Source of the DNA: Janibacter massiliensis
GTDB lineage: Bacteria > Actinomycetota > Actinomycetes > Actinomycetales > Dermatophilaceae
Direction of reading: 5' to 3'
DNA length: 64,000 nucleotides
NCBI RefSeq assembly: GCF_900289115.1
Contig: NZ_LT985196.1
Span: 1,410,085-1,474,084, forward strand
Shown in pieces: positions 52,004 to 59,774 of the stretch. Position 1 is the stretch's first letter, and each line of letters starts with the position of its first letter. Made by a program: the position numbers and the translations under genes. The notes beneath the pieces are model-generated. The model was not told where the DNA came from. It was given only the letters and a program-made list of their open reading frames with translations, and did no database searches.

Positions 52004-54088
52004 CACGGCGTCGGCACCGGCGCGTCGCAGCGCCCGGCCCGCGACGGTGATGCTCCATCGCGAGTCGACGAGGTCGTCGACGAGGAGGACCGGACCGTTG
52101 CCGGCCACCGCGGACGCCAGCTCCGGTCCCACGGCGAACCGGTCCCAGACCCCGGCAAGGCGGTAGGCGCTGTTGCCGCCCCGCTCACCGACGGGACCGC
52201 CGTCGACGAGATCGAGGGCCCCGTGGAACGGCAGCCGACCGATCTCGGCGATCGACCGCGCGAGGTGGTCGACGAGGACGGGGTGCCGGCGCGAGGGCAT
52301 CGCGACGACCCCCGTCGGTCGCTCCGTCCAGCCCCAGGTCGCCAGCACCTCCACGCACGCGCGCACGAGACGGTCGGGAACCGGGCCGTCGTCGCCCTGG
52401 ACGAGCTCGCGCACGGGCCCGCCCCAGCCGATGTCGGAGGTCCGGGCGAGCACCCGCCCCGGCTCGCACCGTTCCGCCGGGGCGATCGACCCCTTCACGG
52501 GGACGCCGAGCCGGTCCATGCCGGTGGGCCAGGTCGTTCGCGGGTCGATCTCCACCCCGGGCCGGTCGATCCGCGCCCGCACCCCCTCGAGGGCCGCTGC
52601 GTCGACGTCCGTGGGGAACCACGTCCCCGCGCACACGTCGCACCGGCCGCAGTCCCGCGGGTCGGGGTCGTCGAGGCATTCCTGGAGGAAGGCCATCCGG
52701 CAGCGGCCACCCCGCTCGTAGGCGAGCATCGCCTCGGCCTCGTCCGTGCGCGCCCGGGCGACCCGTGCGTACCGCCCCGCGTCGTACGTCCAGGGACGGC
52801 CCGTGGCGGTCCACCCGCCCTGGACCCTCGTCACGGCACCGTCCACGTCGAGCACCTTGAGCAGGAGCTCGAGGCGGGTGCGACGGATGTCGACGACGGT
52901 CTCGAGCCGCGGCACTGACAGCGCTCCGGAGGCGGAGGCCAGGGCGGTGAGGACCGCGTCGGCCTGCTCCTGCCGGGGCATCGAGGCGGAGGCGAAGTGC
53001 GCCCAGATGCGCTCCTCGTCGGTCGTCGGCAGGAGAACGACGTCAGCCCGGTCCGTGGCCCGTCCGGCGCGGCCGACCTGCTGGTAGTAGGCGACCGCCG
53101 ACGACGGTGCGCCGAGATGGACGACGAACCCGAGGTCGGGCTTGTCGAAGCCCATCCCGAGCGCGCTCGTGGCGACGAGCGCCTTGACCCGGTTCTCCCG
53201 CAGGTCGTCCTCGAGCCGCTCCCGGTCCTCCGGCGCGGTCCGCCCCGTGTACGCGAAGACGGGCAGGCCCGTCTCGGCGAGCGCGGCGGCCGTGTCGTCC
53301 GCGGCCTGCACGGTGAGGGTGTAGACGATCCCGCTCCCGGGCAGGTCCGCCAGGTGGGTGCGCAACCAGGCGATGTGTTCCTCGGCACCCGCGCGACGGG
53401 CCACGCCGAGCCGGAGGCTGTCGCGCGCGAGGGATCCCCGGATCGTCCGCACGCGCTCGCCGCCCGCGCCGAGCTGCTCCTCGACGTCCGCCACGACGCG
53501 GGCGTTCGCCGTCGCCGTCGTCGCCAGCACCGGGGTCCCCTCGGGCAGCCGCGTCAGGAGGTCCCGGATGCGGCGGTAGTCCGGCCGGAAGTCGTGCCCC
53601 CAGTCGCTGATGCAGTGCGCCTCGTCGACGACGACGAGCCCGCACCGCTCGACGAGCGCGGGCAGCTGCTCGTCCCGGAACGCCGGGTTGTTGAGCCGTT
53701 CGGGGCTGACGAGGAGGACGTCGACCTCGTCCCGGTCGAGCGCGGTGCGGATCTCGCCCCATGCCTGCCCGTTCGCCGAGCTGATCGAGACCGCCCGCAC
53801 GCCGGCCCGCTCCGCCGCCGCGACCTGGTCGCGCATGAGGGCGAGCAGCGGAGAGACGATGAGCGCCGGCCCGGCCCCCGCCTGGCGGCGCAGCCGGGCG
53901 GCCACGAAGTACACCGCCGACTTGCCCCATCCCGTCCGCTGGACGACGAGCACGCGGGAGCGGTCGTCGACGAGGGCCGTGATCGCGTCGAGCTGGCCGT
54001 CGCGGAAGGTCGCGTCCCCCCGGCCGACGAGGCGACGCAGGACGGCCGTCGCGCGCTCGGCGGTGGGCAGGGTCTCGGTCTCGGTCAC
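51974..54088 (-). CDS. RecQ-like helicase with C-terminal phosphoribosyltransferase-like domain
   Basis: A 704-residue SF2 helicase. Walker A VVQRTGWGKSAVYF (about 52), VVVDEAHCISDWGHDFRPDYRRI (about 150-172), TATANARVV (motif III) and QQVGRAGRA (motif VI, about 342). Four cysteines (ECLDDPDPRDCGRCDVC, about 468-484) form the RecQ zinc site. The C-terminal region ends with a phosphoribosyltransferase-type loop VLLVDDLVDSRWSITVAGRALRRAGADAVLPLAL (about 660-695). This layout resembles mycobacterial RqlH, as I recall it. GTG 54088 is fixed by TAGGTT (minus strand, 54101-54096) 7 nt upstream. Confidence 0.88.
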   Translation of the reverse strand: MTETETLPTAERATAVLRRLVGRGDATFRDGQLDAITALVDDRSRVLVVQRTGWGKSAVYFVAARLRRQAGAGPALIVSPLLALMRDQVAAAERAGVRAVSISSANGQAWGEIRTALDRDEVDVLLVSPERLNNPAFRDEQLPALVERCGLVVVDEAHCISDWGHDFRPDYRRIRDLLTRLPEGTPVLATTATANARVVADVEEQLGAGGERVRTIRGSLARDSLRLGVARRAGAEEHIAWLRTHLADLPGSGIVYTLTVQAADDTAAALAETGLPVFAYTGRTAPEDRERLEDDLRENRVKALVATSALGMGFDKPDLGFVVHLGAPSSAVAYYQQVGRAGRATDRADVVLLPTTDEERIWAHFASASMPRQEQADAVLTALASASGALSVPRLETVVDIRRTRLELLLKVLDVDGAVTRVQGGWTATGRPWTYDAGRYARVARARTDEAEAMLAYERGGRCRMAFLQECLDDPDPRDCGRCDVCAGTWFPTDVDAAALEGVRARIDRPGVEIDPRTTWPTGMDRLGVPVKGSIAPAERCEPGRVLARTSDIGWGGPVRELVQGDDGPVPDRLVRACVEVLATWGWTERPTGVVAMPSRRHPVLVDHLARSIAEIGRLPFHGALDLVDGGPVGERGGNSAYRLAGVWDRFAVGPELASAVAGNGPVLLVDDLVDSRWSITVAGRALRRAGADAVLPLALGVVG

Positions 54089-54149
54089 GACCGCCAACCT
54101 ACGGAGCCCCACCGACATCGCCCCCACCCGACAGGGGAGACTGGGCACC

Positions 54150-54629
54150 ATGACCGACGATGCGACCCCCACCGGTGCCGTGACGAGCGTCGACATCTCG
54201 CTCCGCTGGAGCGACATGGACGCCTACGGCCACGTGAACAACGTCCAGTACCTCCGGTTCCTCGAGGACACCCGCATCGAGGCCATCGGCCGCTGGTTCG
54301 GGGAGAGCAGCTCGACGTCCATCCTCGACACGGGGATCCTCGTCGCCCGGCAGGAGATCGAGTACCGCGAGCCGGTCGTGCTGCGGCGGGAGCCGGTCGT
54401 CGTCGACGTGTGGGTCACGCGCGTGGGTGGCAGCAGCGTCGACCTCGGGTACGTCCTCCACGACAACGGTGCGACGACCGGTGGCGAGCGAGCCGTGCAC
54501 GCCCTCGCCGCGACGACGATGGTGCAGGTGGACCTGCGGACGAGCCGGCCGAAGGCGTTCGACGAGGGGCAGCGCGAGGTCCTCGAGCGTCACCTCGGTC
54601 CCGAGGTCCCGTTCCGGAAGCGCGGCTGA
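54150..54629 (+). CDS. Acyl-CoA thioesterase (4HBT hotdog fold)
   Basis: A 159-residue hotdog-fold thioesterase. The family signature LRWSDMDAYGHVNNVQYLRFLEDTRIEA (about 20-47) contains the conserved Asp and the HVNN loop. VARQEIEYREPVVLRREP and GGERAVHALAATTMVQVDL complete the fold. The acyl chain it acts on is not evident. It is divergent from the RecQ-like gene. The next gene starts 5 nt after its stop. Confidence 0.9.
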   Translation: MTDDATPTGAVTSVDISLRWSDMDAYGHVNNVQYLRFLEDTRIEAIGRWFGESSSTSILDTGILVARQEIEYREPVVLRREPVVVDVWVTRVGGSSVDLGYVLHDNGATTGGERAVHALAATTMVQVDLRTSRPKAFDEGQREVLERHLGPEVPFRKRG

Positions 54630-54634
54630 CGGAG

Positions 54635-55141
54635 GTGGCGGTCGAGCTCGCGGATGCCGAGGCGGCGGCCGACCTGCGCACCTACCTCGAGCGTGCCCGC
54701 CGGTTCGACCCCGAGGGCGCGGCACGGCTCCAGAGCACCCCGACGGCGCTCGCGGTGTGGACCTGCGCCCGGCCGGGCTCCGGCCTGCTCGGCGAGGGCG
54801 TCGTCCTCGGGCTTCGGGTCCTCCCGCTCGCGGCCGCCCCCGCGGCCCCGGTCGACGAGTGCCACCCGATCGGCGCGCTCCTCGACCGGCTCGCCCGCCC
54901 CGAGAACGGCACCCGGCTGCCGATGCCGCCCGCGCCCGTGTCGCCGCCGTGGGCAGCGATCACCCCGCCGCGCGGCGGATGGACGCTCGAGGGCGCCGCA
55001 CGGCTCGGGGCGCTGGGGGACGACATCGCGGGCGCCGTGCGCGCCCTGGGGTTCGCCGCTGCCGACGACGAGGTCGTCCTCGCCTCGGCGGGGGTCTGGC
55101 ACCGCGTCTCGACCCGCACCGGCCACGTCCTCACCCGCTGA
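54635..55141 (+). CDS. Conserved actinobacterial protein of unknown function
   Basis: A 168-residue protein not recognised as a named family. It is acidic and soluble, with ADLRTYLERARRFDPEGAARLQ near the N-terminus, a proline-rich middle (PPAPVSPPWAAITPPRGGW) and a C-terminal GDDIAGAVRALGFAAADDEVVLASAGVWHRVSTRTGHVLTR. The GTG at 54635 is uncertain because the GGAGG at 54631-54635 overlaps it; translation may rely on coupling with the thioesterase gene. Function cannot be inferred beyond linkage. Confidence 0.65.
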   Translation: MAVELADAEAAADLRTYLERARRFDPEGAARLQSTPTALAVWTCARPGSGLLGEGVVLGLRVLPLAAAPAAPVDECHPIGALLDRLARPENGTRLPMPPAPVSPPWAAITPPRGGWTLEGAARLGALGDDIAGAVRALGFAAADDEVVLASAGVWHRVSTRTGHVLTR

Positions 55142-55145
55142 TCCG

Positions 55146-55151
55146 TACCCT
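55146..55151 (+). promoter_or_regulatory. -10 TACCCT before the inositol-phosphatase-like gene
   Basis: TACCCT ends 6 nt before the GTG at 55158, the leaderless spacing. Confidence 0.45.
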
Positions 55152-55157
55152 CGAGCC

Positions 55158-55958
55158 GTGGCCGACGACCCGACCCGCAGCGCCCCGGACCTCGTGGGGC
55201 TCGACGACGCCGCGCTCGCCGCGGCGCTCGTCGGCCAGGCTGCGGCGCGTGCCGCCCGGATGCGCGCCGAGGGGGTCTCCGCGCGCACGAAGGAGAACCT
55301 CGCGGACCTCGTCACCGAGGCGGACGTGGCCGCCGAGCGGCTCGTCGTCGACGCCCTCACCCGGCTGCGGCCCGAGGACGGGGTCGTCGGCGAAGAAGGG
55401 ACCACGCGTCCGTCCCGCAGCGGACGGACGTGGGTGATCGACCCGGTCGACGGAACCTACAACTTCGCCACCGGCACCCTCTACTGGTGCAGCGCGCTCG
55501 CCCTGCGGGACGCCGACGGGGTGCTCGTCGGGGCGGTGGAGCACCGCGGTGCAGGGGAGTCCTGGCTCGCCGTCCGGGGCGCGGGGACCTTCGAGAGGGG
55601 CGTCGCGGTGCCCCCGCTCGAGGACGCACCCCTGTCCGCAGTGTGCCTCGCGACCTACCTCCATCCGGCACGGATCGCCGACCCGTCGATCCGGGAGCCG
55701 TGGCTCGCAGCGACCCGCGGAGCGGCGACGATGCGGATGCTCGGCTCGGGGTCGTGCGAGCTCGCCGCCGTCGCGGCCGGGCGGATCGGTGCCTGGGCGC
55801 AGCCGGACGTGCTCGAGTGGGACTGGCTGCCCGGCAAGGCGCTCGTCGAGGGTGCCGGGGGATCGACCGACGTCGTCGACGTCGCAGGTCATCCGTGGCA
55901 CCTGGCGGGCACCCCCAGCGCCGTCGCCGACCTCCGGCGCGCCCTCGAGGCCGGCTGA
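55158..55958 (+). CDS. Inositol monophosphatase family protein
   Basis: A 266-residue Mg-dependent phosphatase of the IMPase superfamily. Metal ligands lie in LVTEADVAAERLVVDAL (about 52-68), VVGEEG (about 76), TWVIDPVDGTYNFATGTLYWCSALAL (about 91-116) and EWDWLPGKALVEGAGG (about 222-237). It could act on inositol phosphate, histidinol phosphate or related substrates; histidine genes are not near. GTG 55158 follows a leaderless -10. It is convergent with the GDPD gene, with a 3-nt gap. Confidence 0.9.
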   Translation: MADDPTRSAPDLVGLDDAALAAALVGQAAARAARMRAEGVSARTKENLADLVTEADVAAERLVVDALTRLRPEDGVVGEEGTTRPSRSGRTWVIDPVDGTYNFATGTLYWCSALALRDADGVLVGAVEHRGAGESWLAVRGAGTFERGVAVPPLEDAPLSAVCLATYLHPARIADPSIREPWLAATRGAATMRMLGSGSCELAAVAAGRIGAWAQPDVLEWDWLPGKALVEGAGGSTDVVDVAGHPWHLAGTPSAVADLRRALEAG

Positions 55959-55961
55959 TCC

Positions 55962-56792
55962 TCAGCGCAACGGTGCGCCGCGCTCGGCGAGCACGTCCGC
56001 GAGGACCTCGATCCGGTCGCTGACGATCCCGTCGACACCGAGGTCCAGCAGGCGGTGCATCTCGTCGCGGTCGTCGATGGTCCACACGTGGACGTGCCGC
56101 CCCGCCGCGTGGGCCCGGCGCACGAGGCGGTCCGTCACCAGCTCGATCGTCAGCGGCCGCCCGCCGCGCAGCGGGATCCGCTGGTGGGTCGGGATCTGCA
56201 GGGCGAGCGCGGGGGAGCGCAGCCACCGGTCGAGCAGCCGGGGCGTCAGCCGCGTGACGCCGACCCCGATCGGCCCGGCCGAGGTCGCGACCCGCGGCCC
56301 GAGGGCGGCGCGCACCCGCCGCAGCCGGCGGTCGGAGAACGAGGCGACGCACACCCGGTCGAGCGCGTCGTGACGCCGGAGGCAGTCCACGAGCGGGTCG
56401 ACGGCGCGGTCGTCCTTGACATCGACGTTGAAGCGGGCGTCGGGGAGCTCCTCGAGCACGGCGTCCATGGTCGGCACGGGTTCGCCGCCGACGGATGCCT
56501 CGCGCACCCGCGACCACGGCAGGTCCGCGATCGCGCCGGCGCGATCGGTGACCCGGTCGAGGACGGTGTCGTGGAAGGCGACGAGCGTCCCGTCGGCCGT
56601 CGCATGGACGTCCGTCTCGAGGTACCGGTAGCCGAGGTCGACCGCCGTCCGGAAGGCCGCGAGGGTGTTCTCCCGTCCGGCGTTGGCCGGATGGAGCGCG
56701 CCCCCGCGGTGCGCCAGCCCGATCGGACCGGCGGTCTCGAACCACGGGTGGTCCTCCGCCCGCCGGGGGTACGACGTCGCCGGTCGGCTCAT
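55962..56792 (-). CDS. Glycerophosphodiester phosphodiesterase
   Basis: A 276-residue GDPD that hydrolyses glycerophosphodiesters to glycerol-3-phosphate and an alcohol. TIM-barrel motifs: IGLAHRGGALHPANAGRENTLAAF (catalytic His, about 24-47), YRYLETDVHATADGTLVAFHDTVLDRVTDRAG (metal Glu/Asp and second His), RFNVDVKDD (about 119) and VHVWTIDDRDEM near the C-terminus. No signal peptide, so it is cytoplasmic. It starts in a 4-nt overlap with the GH13 gene and is the last gene of the pepN chain. Confidence 0.92.
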   Translation of the reverse strand: MSRPATSYPRRAEDHPWFETAGPIGLAHRGGALHPANAGRENTLAAFRTAVDLGYRYLETDVHATADGTLVAFHDTVLDRVTDRAGAIADLPWSRVREASVGGEPVPTMDAVLEELPDARFNVDVKDDRAVDPLVDCLRRHDALDRVCVASFSDRRLRRVRAALGPRVATSAGPIGVGVTRLTPRLLDRWLRSPALALQIPTHQRIPLRGGRPLTIELVTDRLVRRAHAAGRHVHVWTIDDRDEMHRLLDLGVDGIVSDRIEVLADVLAERGAPLR

Positions 56793-58432
56793 TCCCGCCG
56801 GACCCAGACCGTGACGTCGGTGCCGACGTGCGCCGGGCCCTGGGCCGTCCCGGTGTCCGAGCGCAGGAGCACCTCGCCGTCGGGCAGGTCCACGGGTTCG
56901 GCGCCCAGGTTCGTCACGCCGAGGACGACCCCGTCCGGGCAGGCGTGCTCGTAGGCGACGACGTCCGGGCCGAGATCGAGCGGCGTGATCGCCGCCGAGC
57001 CGAGCCCGGTCTCCCGCCGGATCCGCAGCGCGGCCCGGTACATCTCGTACGTCGTCCCAGCGACCCCGCGCTGCCGGTCGACGGCGAGGTCGCGGTACTC
57101 GTGCGGCTGGGGCAGCCACGACGCCCCGCTCGGGCTGAACCCCAGAGCCGGCGCGTCCGCCTCCCAGGCCATGGGGACCCGGCAGCCGTCCCGACCGGCG
57201 TCCGTCCCTCCGCTGCGCTCGAAGATCGGGTCCTGCCGGACCTCGGGGGGCAGGTCCATCGCCTCGGGGAGACCGAGCTCCTCGCCCTGGTAGAGGTAGG
57301 CCGCCCCGGGCAGGGACAGGACGAGCAGGGTCGCCGCGCGTGCCCGGGCGAGCCCCGCGACCGGGTCGGGCCTCGGATCGCCAGGACCGATCCCCTGCGG
57401 CCGGGGCGTGCCCGGGGGCAGGCCGAGCCGCGAGGCGTGCCGGACCACGTCGTGGTTGCTCAGCACCCACGTCGCCGACGCCCCCACCGACGACGTGGCT
57501 GCGAGCGAGTCGGCGATCGTCGTCCGCAGGTGCTCCGCCCGCCACGGGCACTCGAGGATGTCGAAGTTGAAGGCCTGGTGGAACTCGTCCGGGCGGATGT
57601 ACCGGGCGGCCCGCTCGGCGGGCGTCACCCACGCCTCGGCGCACATGATCCTGGCCGGCTCGCCACGGGCGTCCAGGAGCGCCCGCCACCGACGGTAGAT
57701 CTCGTGGACCCCGTCCTGGTCGAAGTACGGAGCCTGCTCGACCGAGCCCGCGACGACGGCCGGGGCGTCGGGGAAGTCGGGCAGGCCCTCGGCCTTGACG
57801 AGCGAGTGCGCGACGTCGACCCGGAAGCCGGCGACGCCGCGGTCGAGCCAGAAGTCGATGATCGACTCGAACTCCGCCCGGACCTGCGGATGCTCCCAGT
57901 TGAGGTCGGGCTGCGTCGTGTCGAAGAGGTGGAGGTACCACTGCTCCGGCGCGCCGTCGGGACCCGTGAGTCGGGTCCACGCCTGCCCGCCGAAGACCGA
58001 GCGCCAGTCGTTCGGTGGCTGGGCCCCGTCGGGGCCCTTCCCGTCGCGGAAGACGTATCGCTCGCGCGCCGGGCTGCCGGGCGGGCTGGCGAGCGCCTCG
58101 CGGAACCACGGGTGCTCGGAGGAGGTGTGGTTCGGGACGAGGTCGACGATGACCTTGATCCCCAGCTCCGCGGCCTCGCGCAGCACGGCGTCGACGTCCG
58201 CCAGCGTGCCGAAGACCGGGTCGACGTCGCGGTAGTCGGCGACGTCGTACCCCGCGTCGTGCTGCGGCGAGCGGTAGAACGGCGAGAACCACACGGCGTC
58301 GACGCCCAGCTCGACGAGGTGGGGCAGCCGGGCCGCGATGCCTCGCAGGTCGCCTATCCCGTCCCCGTCGGCGTCCGCCCAGGACCGCGGGTACACCTGA
58401 TAGATGACCGCGTCCCGCCACCAGTCGCTCAC
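56789..58432 (-). CDS. GH13 alpha-glucosidase/oligo-glucosidase type enzyme
   Basis: A 547-residue GH13 enzyme. WWRDAVIYQVYPRSWADADGDGIGDLRGI near the N-terminus is typical of oligo-1,6-glucosidase and alpha-glucosidase types. Catalytic motifs are GVAGFRVDVAHSLVK (nucleophile about 203), RIMCAEAWVT (acid/base about 265) and TWVLSNHDVVRH (about 325). PGAAYLYQGEELGLPE and DGCRVPMAW are conserved in glucosidases. It probably degrades maltose, isomaltose or trehalose-derived sugars in the cytoplasm; substrate is not certain. It overlaps the globin gene by 4 nt upstream and GDPD by 4 nt downstream. Confidence 0.92.
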   Translation of the reverse strand: MSDWWRDAVIYQVYPRSWADADGDGIGDLRGIAARLPHLVELGVDAVWFSPFYRSPQHDAGYDVADYRDVDPVFGTLADVDAVLREAAELGIKVIVDLVPNHTSSEHPWFREALASPPGSPARERYVFRDGKGPDGAQPPNDWRSVFGGQAWTRLTGPDGAPEQWYLHLFDTTQPDLNWEHPQVRAEFESIIDFWLDRGVAGFRVDVAHSLVKAEGLPDFPDAPAVVAGSVEQAPYFDQDGVHEIYRRWRALLDARGEPARIMCAEAWVTPAERAARYIRPDEFHQAFNFDILECPWRAEHLRTTIADSLAATSSVGASATWVLSNHDVVRHASRLGLPPGTPRPQGIGPGDPRPDPVAGLARARAATLLVLSLPGAAYLYQGEELGLPEAMDLPPEVRQDPIFERSGGTDAGRDGCRVPMAWEADAPALGFSPSGASWLPQPHEYRDLAVDRQRGVAGTTYEMYRAALRIRRETGLGSAAITPLDLGPDVVAYEHACPDGVVLGVTNLGAEPVDLPDGEVLLRSDTGTAQGPAHVGTDVTVWVRRE

Positions 58433-58860
58433 AGCTGCACCCCCTCGGGCAGGCCCGGCGCCGGCCCGTCGTCGGTCGTGTTGACGAGCATCGTCGCCGC
58501 CCGGTCGAAGTACTCGGCCATGAGCGCCTTGTCCTCGGCGCCGATGTCGAGCCGGTCGAGCGAGGCGAGCATGTGCGCCATCCACCGGCGTCGCATGTCG
58601 GGGGACACGGCGAACGGCATGTGCCGCAGGCGCAGCCGCGGGTGGCCCCGTCGCTCGGAGTAGGTCCGCGGTCCGCCGAAGTACTGCTCGAGGAAGAGCA
58701 GCAGCCGCTCCTGCGCGGGGGCGAGGTCCTCCTCGGGGTACAGCGCCCGGAGCGGCTCGTCCGTGGCGACGCCCTCGTAGAACCCGCGGACGAGGGCGAC
58801 GAAGGTCTCGTGGCCGCCGACACGGTCGTAGAGCTCCCGAGGGTCGGGTGCCTGGCTCAT
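58429..58860 (-). CDS. Group II truncated haemoglobin (GlbO type)
   Basis: A 143-residue 2-on-2 globin. LYDRVGGHETFVALVRGFYEGVATDEPLRALYPEEDL (about 10-46), then LFLEQYFGGPRTYSERRGHPRLRLRHMPFAV (about 54-84). The proximal His is in LRLRHMPF (about 80), and a Trp in RRRWMAHM (about 94) fits the group II pattern. Roles in oxygen or NO chemistry are proposed for the family. It starts in a 4-nt overlap with mscS. Confidence 0.93.
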   Translation of the reverse strand: MSQAPDPRELYDRVGGHETFVALVRGFYEGVATDEPLRALYPEEDLAPAQERLLLFLEQYFGGPRTYSERRGHPRLRLRHMPFAVSPDMRRRWMAHMLASLDRLDIGAEDKALMAEYFDRAATMLVNTTDDGPAPGLPEGVQL

Positions 58861-59774
58861 GCGGGTCCTCCGGTGGACGTGGACGTGGTCGGTGGGGCGA
58901 AGGCCGGGGGCCCGGCGATGCCGGCGGCGTCGAGAGCCTCCTTGCACCGTCGGCGGATCGCGCGCTGGACGCCCCAGTGCTTGTCGGGGAGGCACTTGGC
59001 CAGCACCCGGATCGTCACCGTGCCGCCGCCGACGGCCTCGACCCCGAGCACCTCGGGCTCCTCGATGAGCAGCTCCCCCCAGGTACCGTCGGTGGCCAGG
59101 TCGTGGACCACGGCGCCGACGACGTCGATCGCCTCGTCGATGTCGGCCTGGTACGACACGGGGACGTCGACGAGGGCGGTGGACCACCCCTGGCTGCGGT
59201 TGGCGATCCGGACGATCTCGCCGTTGCGGACGTACCAGATGACCCCGTTGGCGTCCCGCAGTCGCGTCACCCGCAGCGACACCTCCTCGACGGTGCCGAT
59301 CGCCTCGCCGGTGTCGATGACGTCGCCGACCCCGTACTGGTCCTCGAGCATCATGAACACCCCGGCGAGGAAGTCCTTGACGAGGGACTGGGCGCCGAAT
59401 CCGAGAGCCACGCCCGCCACGCCCGCGGAGGCGAGCAGGGGGCGCAGCGGCACCCCGAGCAGGTCGAGGATCGTGAGGATCGCGATCGATCCGATGACGA
59501 ACGTGACGATGCTCCGCAGGAGGGAGCCCATCGTCAGGGTCCGCTGACGGGCTCGCTCCGAGACCTCGAGGCCCAGCGTGCCGCGTCCGCCCCCGTCGCT
59601 CCGGTGCTCGGTGCTCCGGCGCACGGCCTGGTCGACGACCCGGCGGATGGCACCGACGGCGAAGGCCCGGGCGACGAGGGCGACGACGGCCACGACGACG
59701 ATCCGCGCAGGCGTCGATCCGCCCCACCGCTGGAGCTCCTCCAGGGTGGCGCCGAGGCTGACGGCCCCGATCAC
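58857..59774 (-). CDS. Mechanosensitive channel of the MscS family
   Basis: A 305-residue membrane channel. Membrane segments at about 22-43, 82-104 and 108-128. The pore-lining TM3 region is LASAGVAGVALGFGAQSLVKDFLAGVFMMLEDQYGVGDVI, with the Gly/Ala packing typical of MscS. The cytoplasmic beta domain reads GTVEEVSLRVTRLRDANGVIWYVRNGEI. It releases solutes on hypo-osmotic shock. The GTG at 59774 overlaps the pepN stop by 4 nt. Confidence 0.94.
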   Translation of the reverse strand: MIGAVSLGATLEELQRWGGSTPARIVVVAVVALVARAFAVGAIRRVVDQAVRRSTEHRSDGGGRGTLGLEVSERARQRTLTMGSLLRSIVTFVIGSIAILTILDLLGVPLRPLLASAGVAGVALGFGAQSLVKDFLAGVFMMLEDQYGVGDVIDTGEAIGTVEEVSLRVTRLRDANGVIWYVRNGEIVRIANRSQGWSTALVDVPVSYQADIDEAIDVVGAVVHDLATDGTWGELLIEEPEVLGVEAVGGGTVTIRVLAKCLPDKHWGVQRAIRRRCKEALDAAGIAGPPAFAPPTTSTSTGGPA

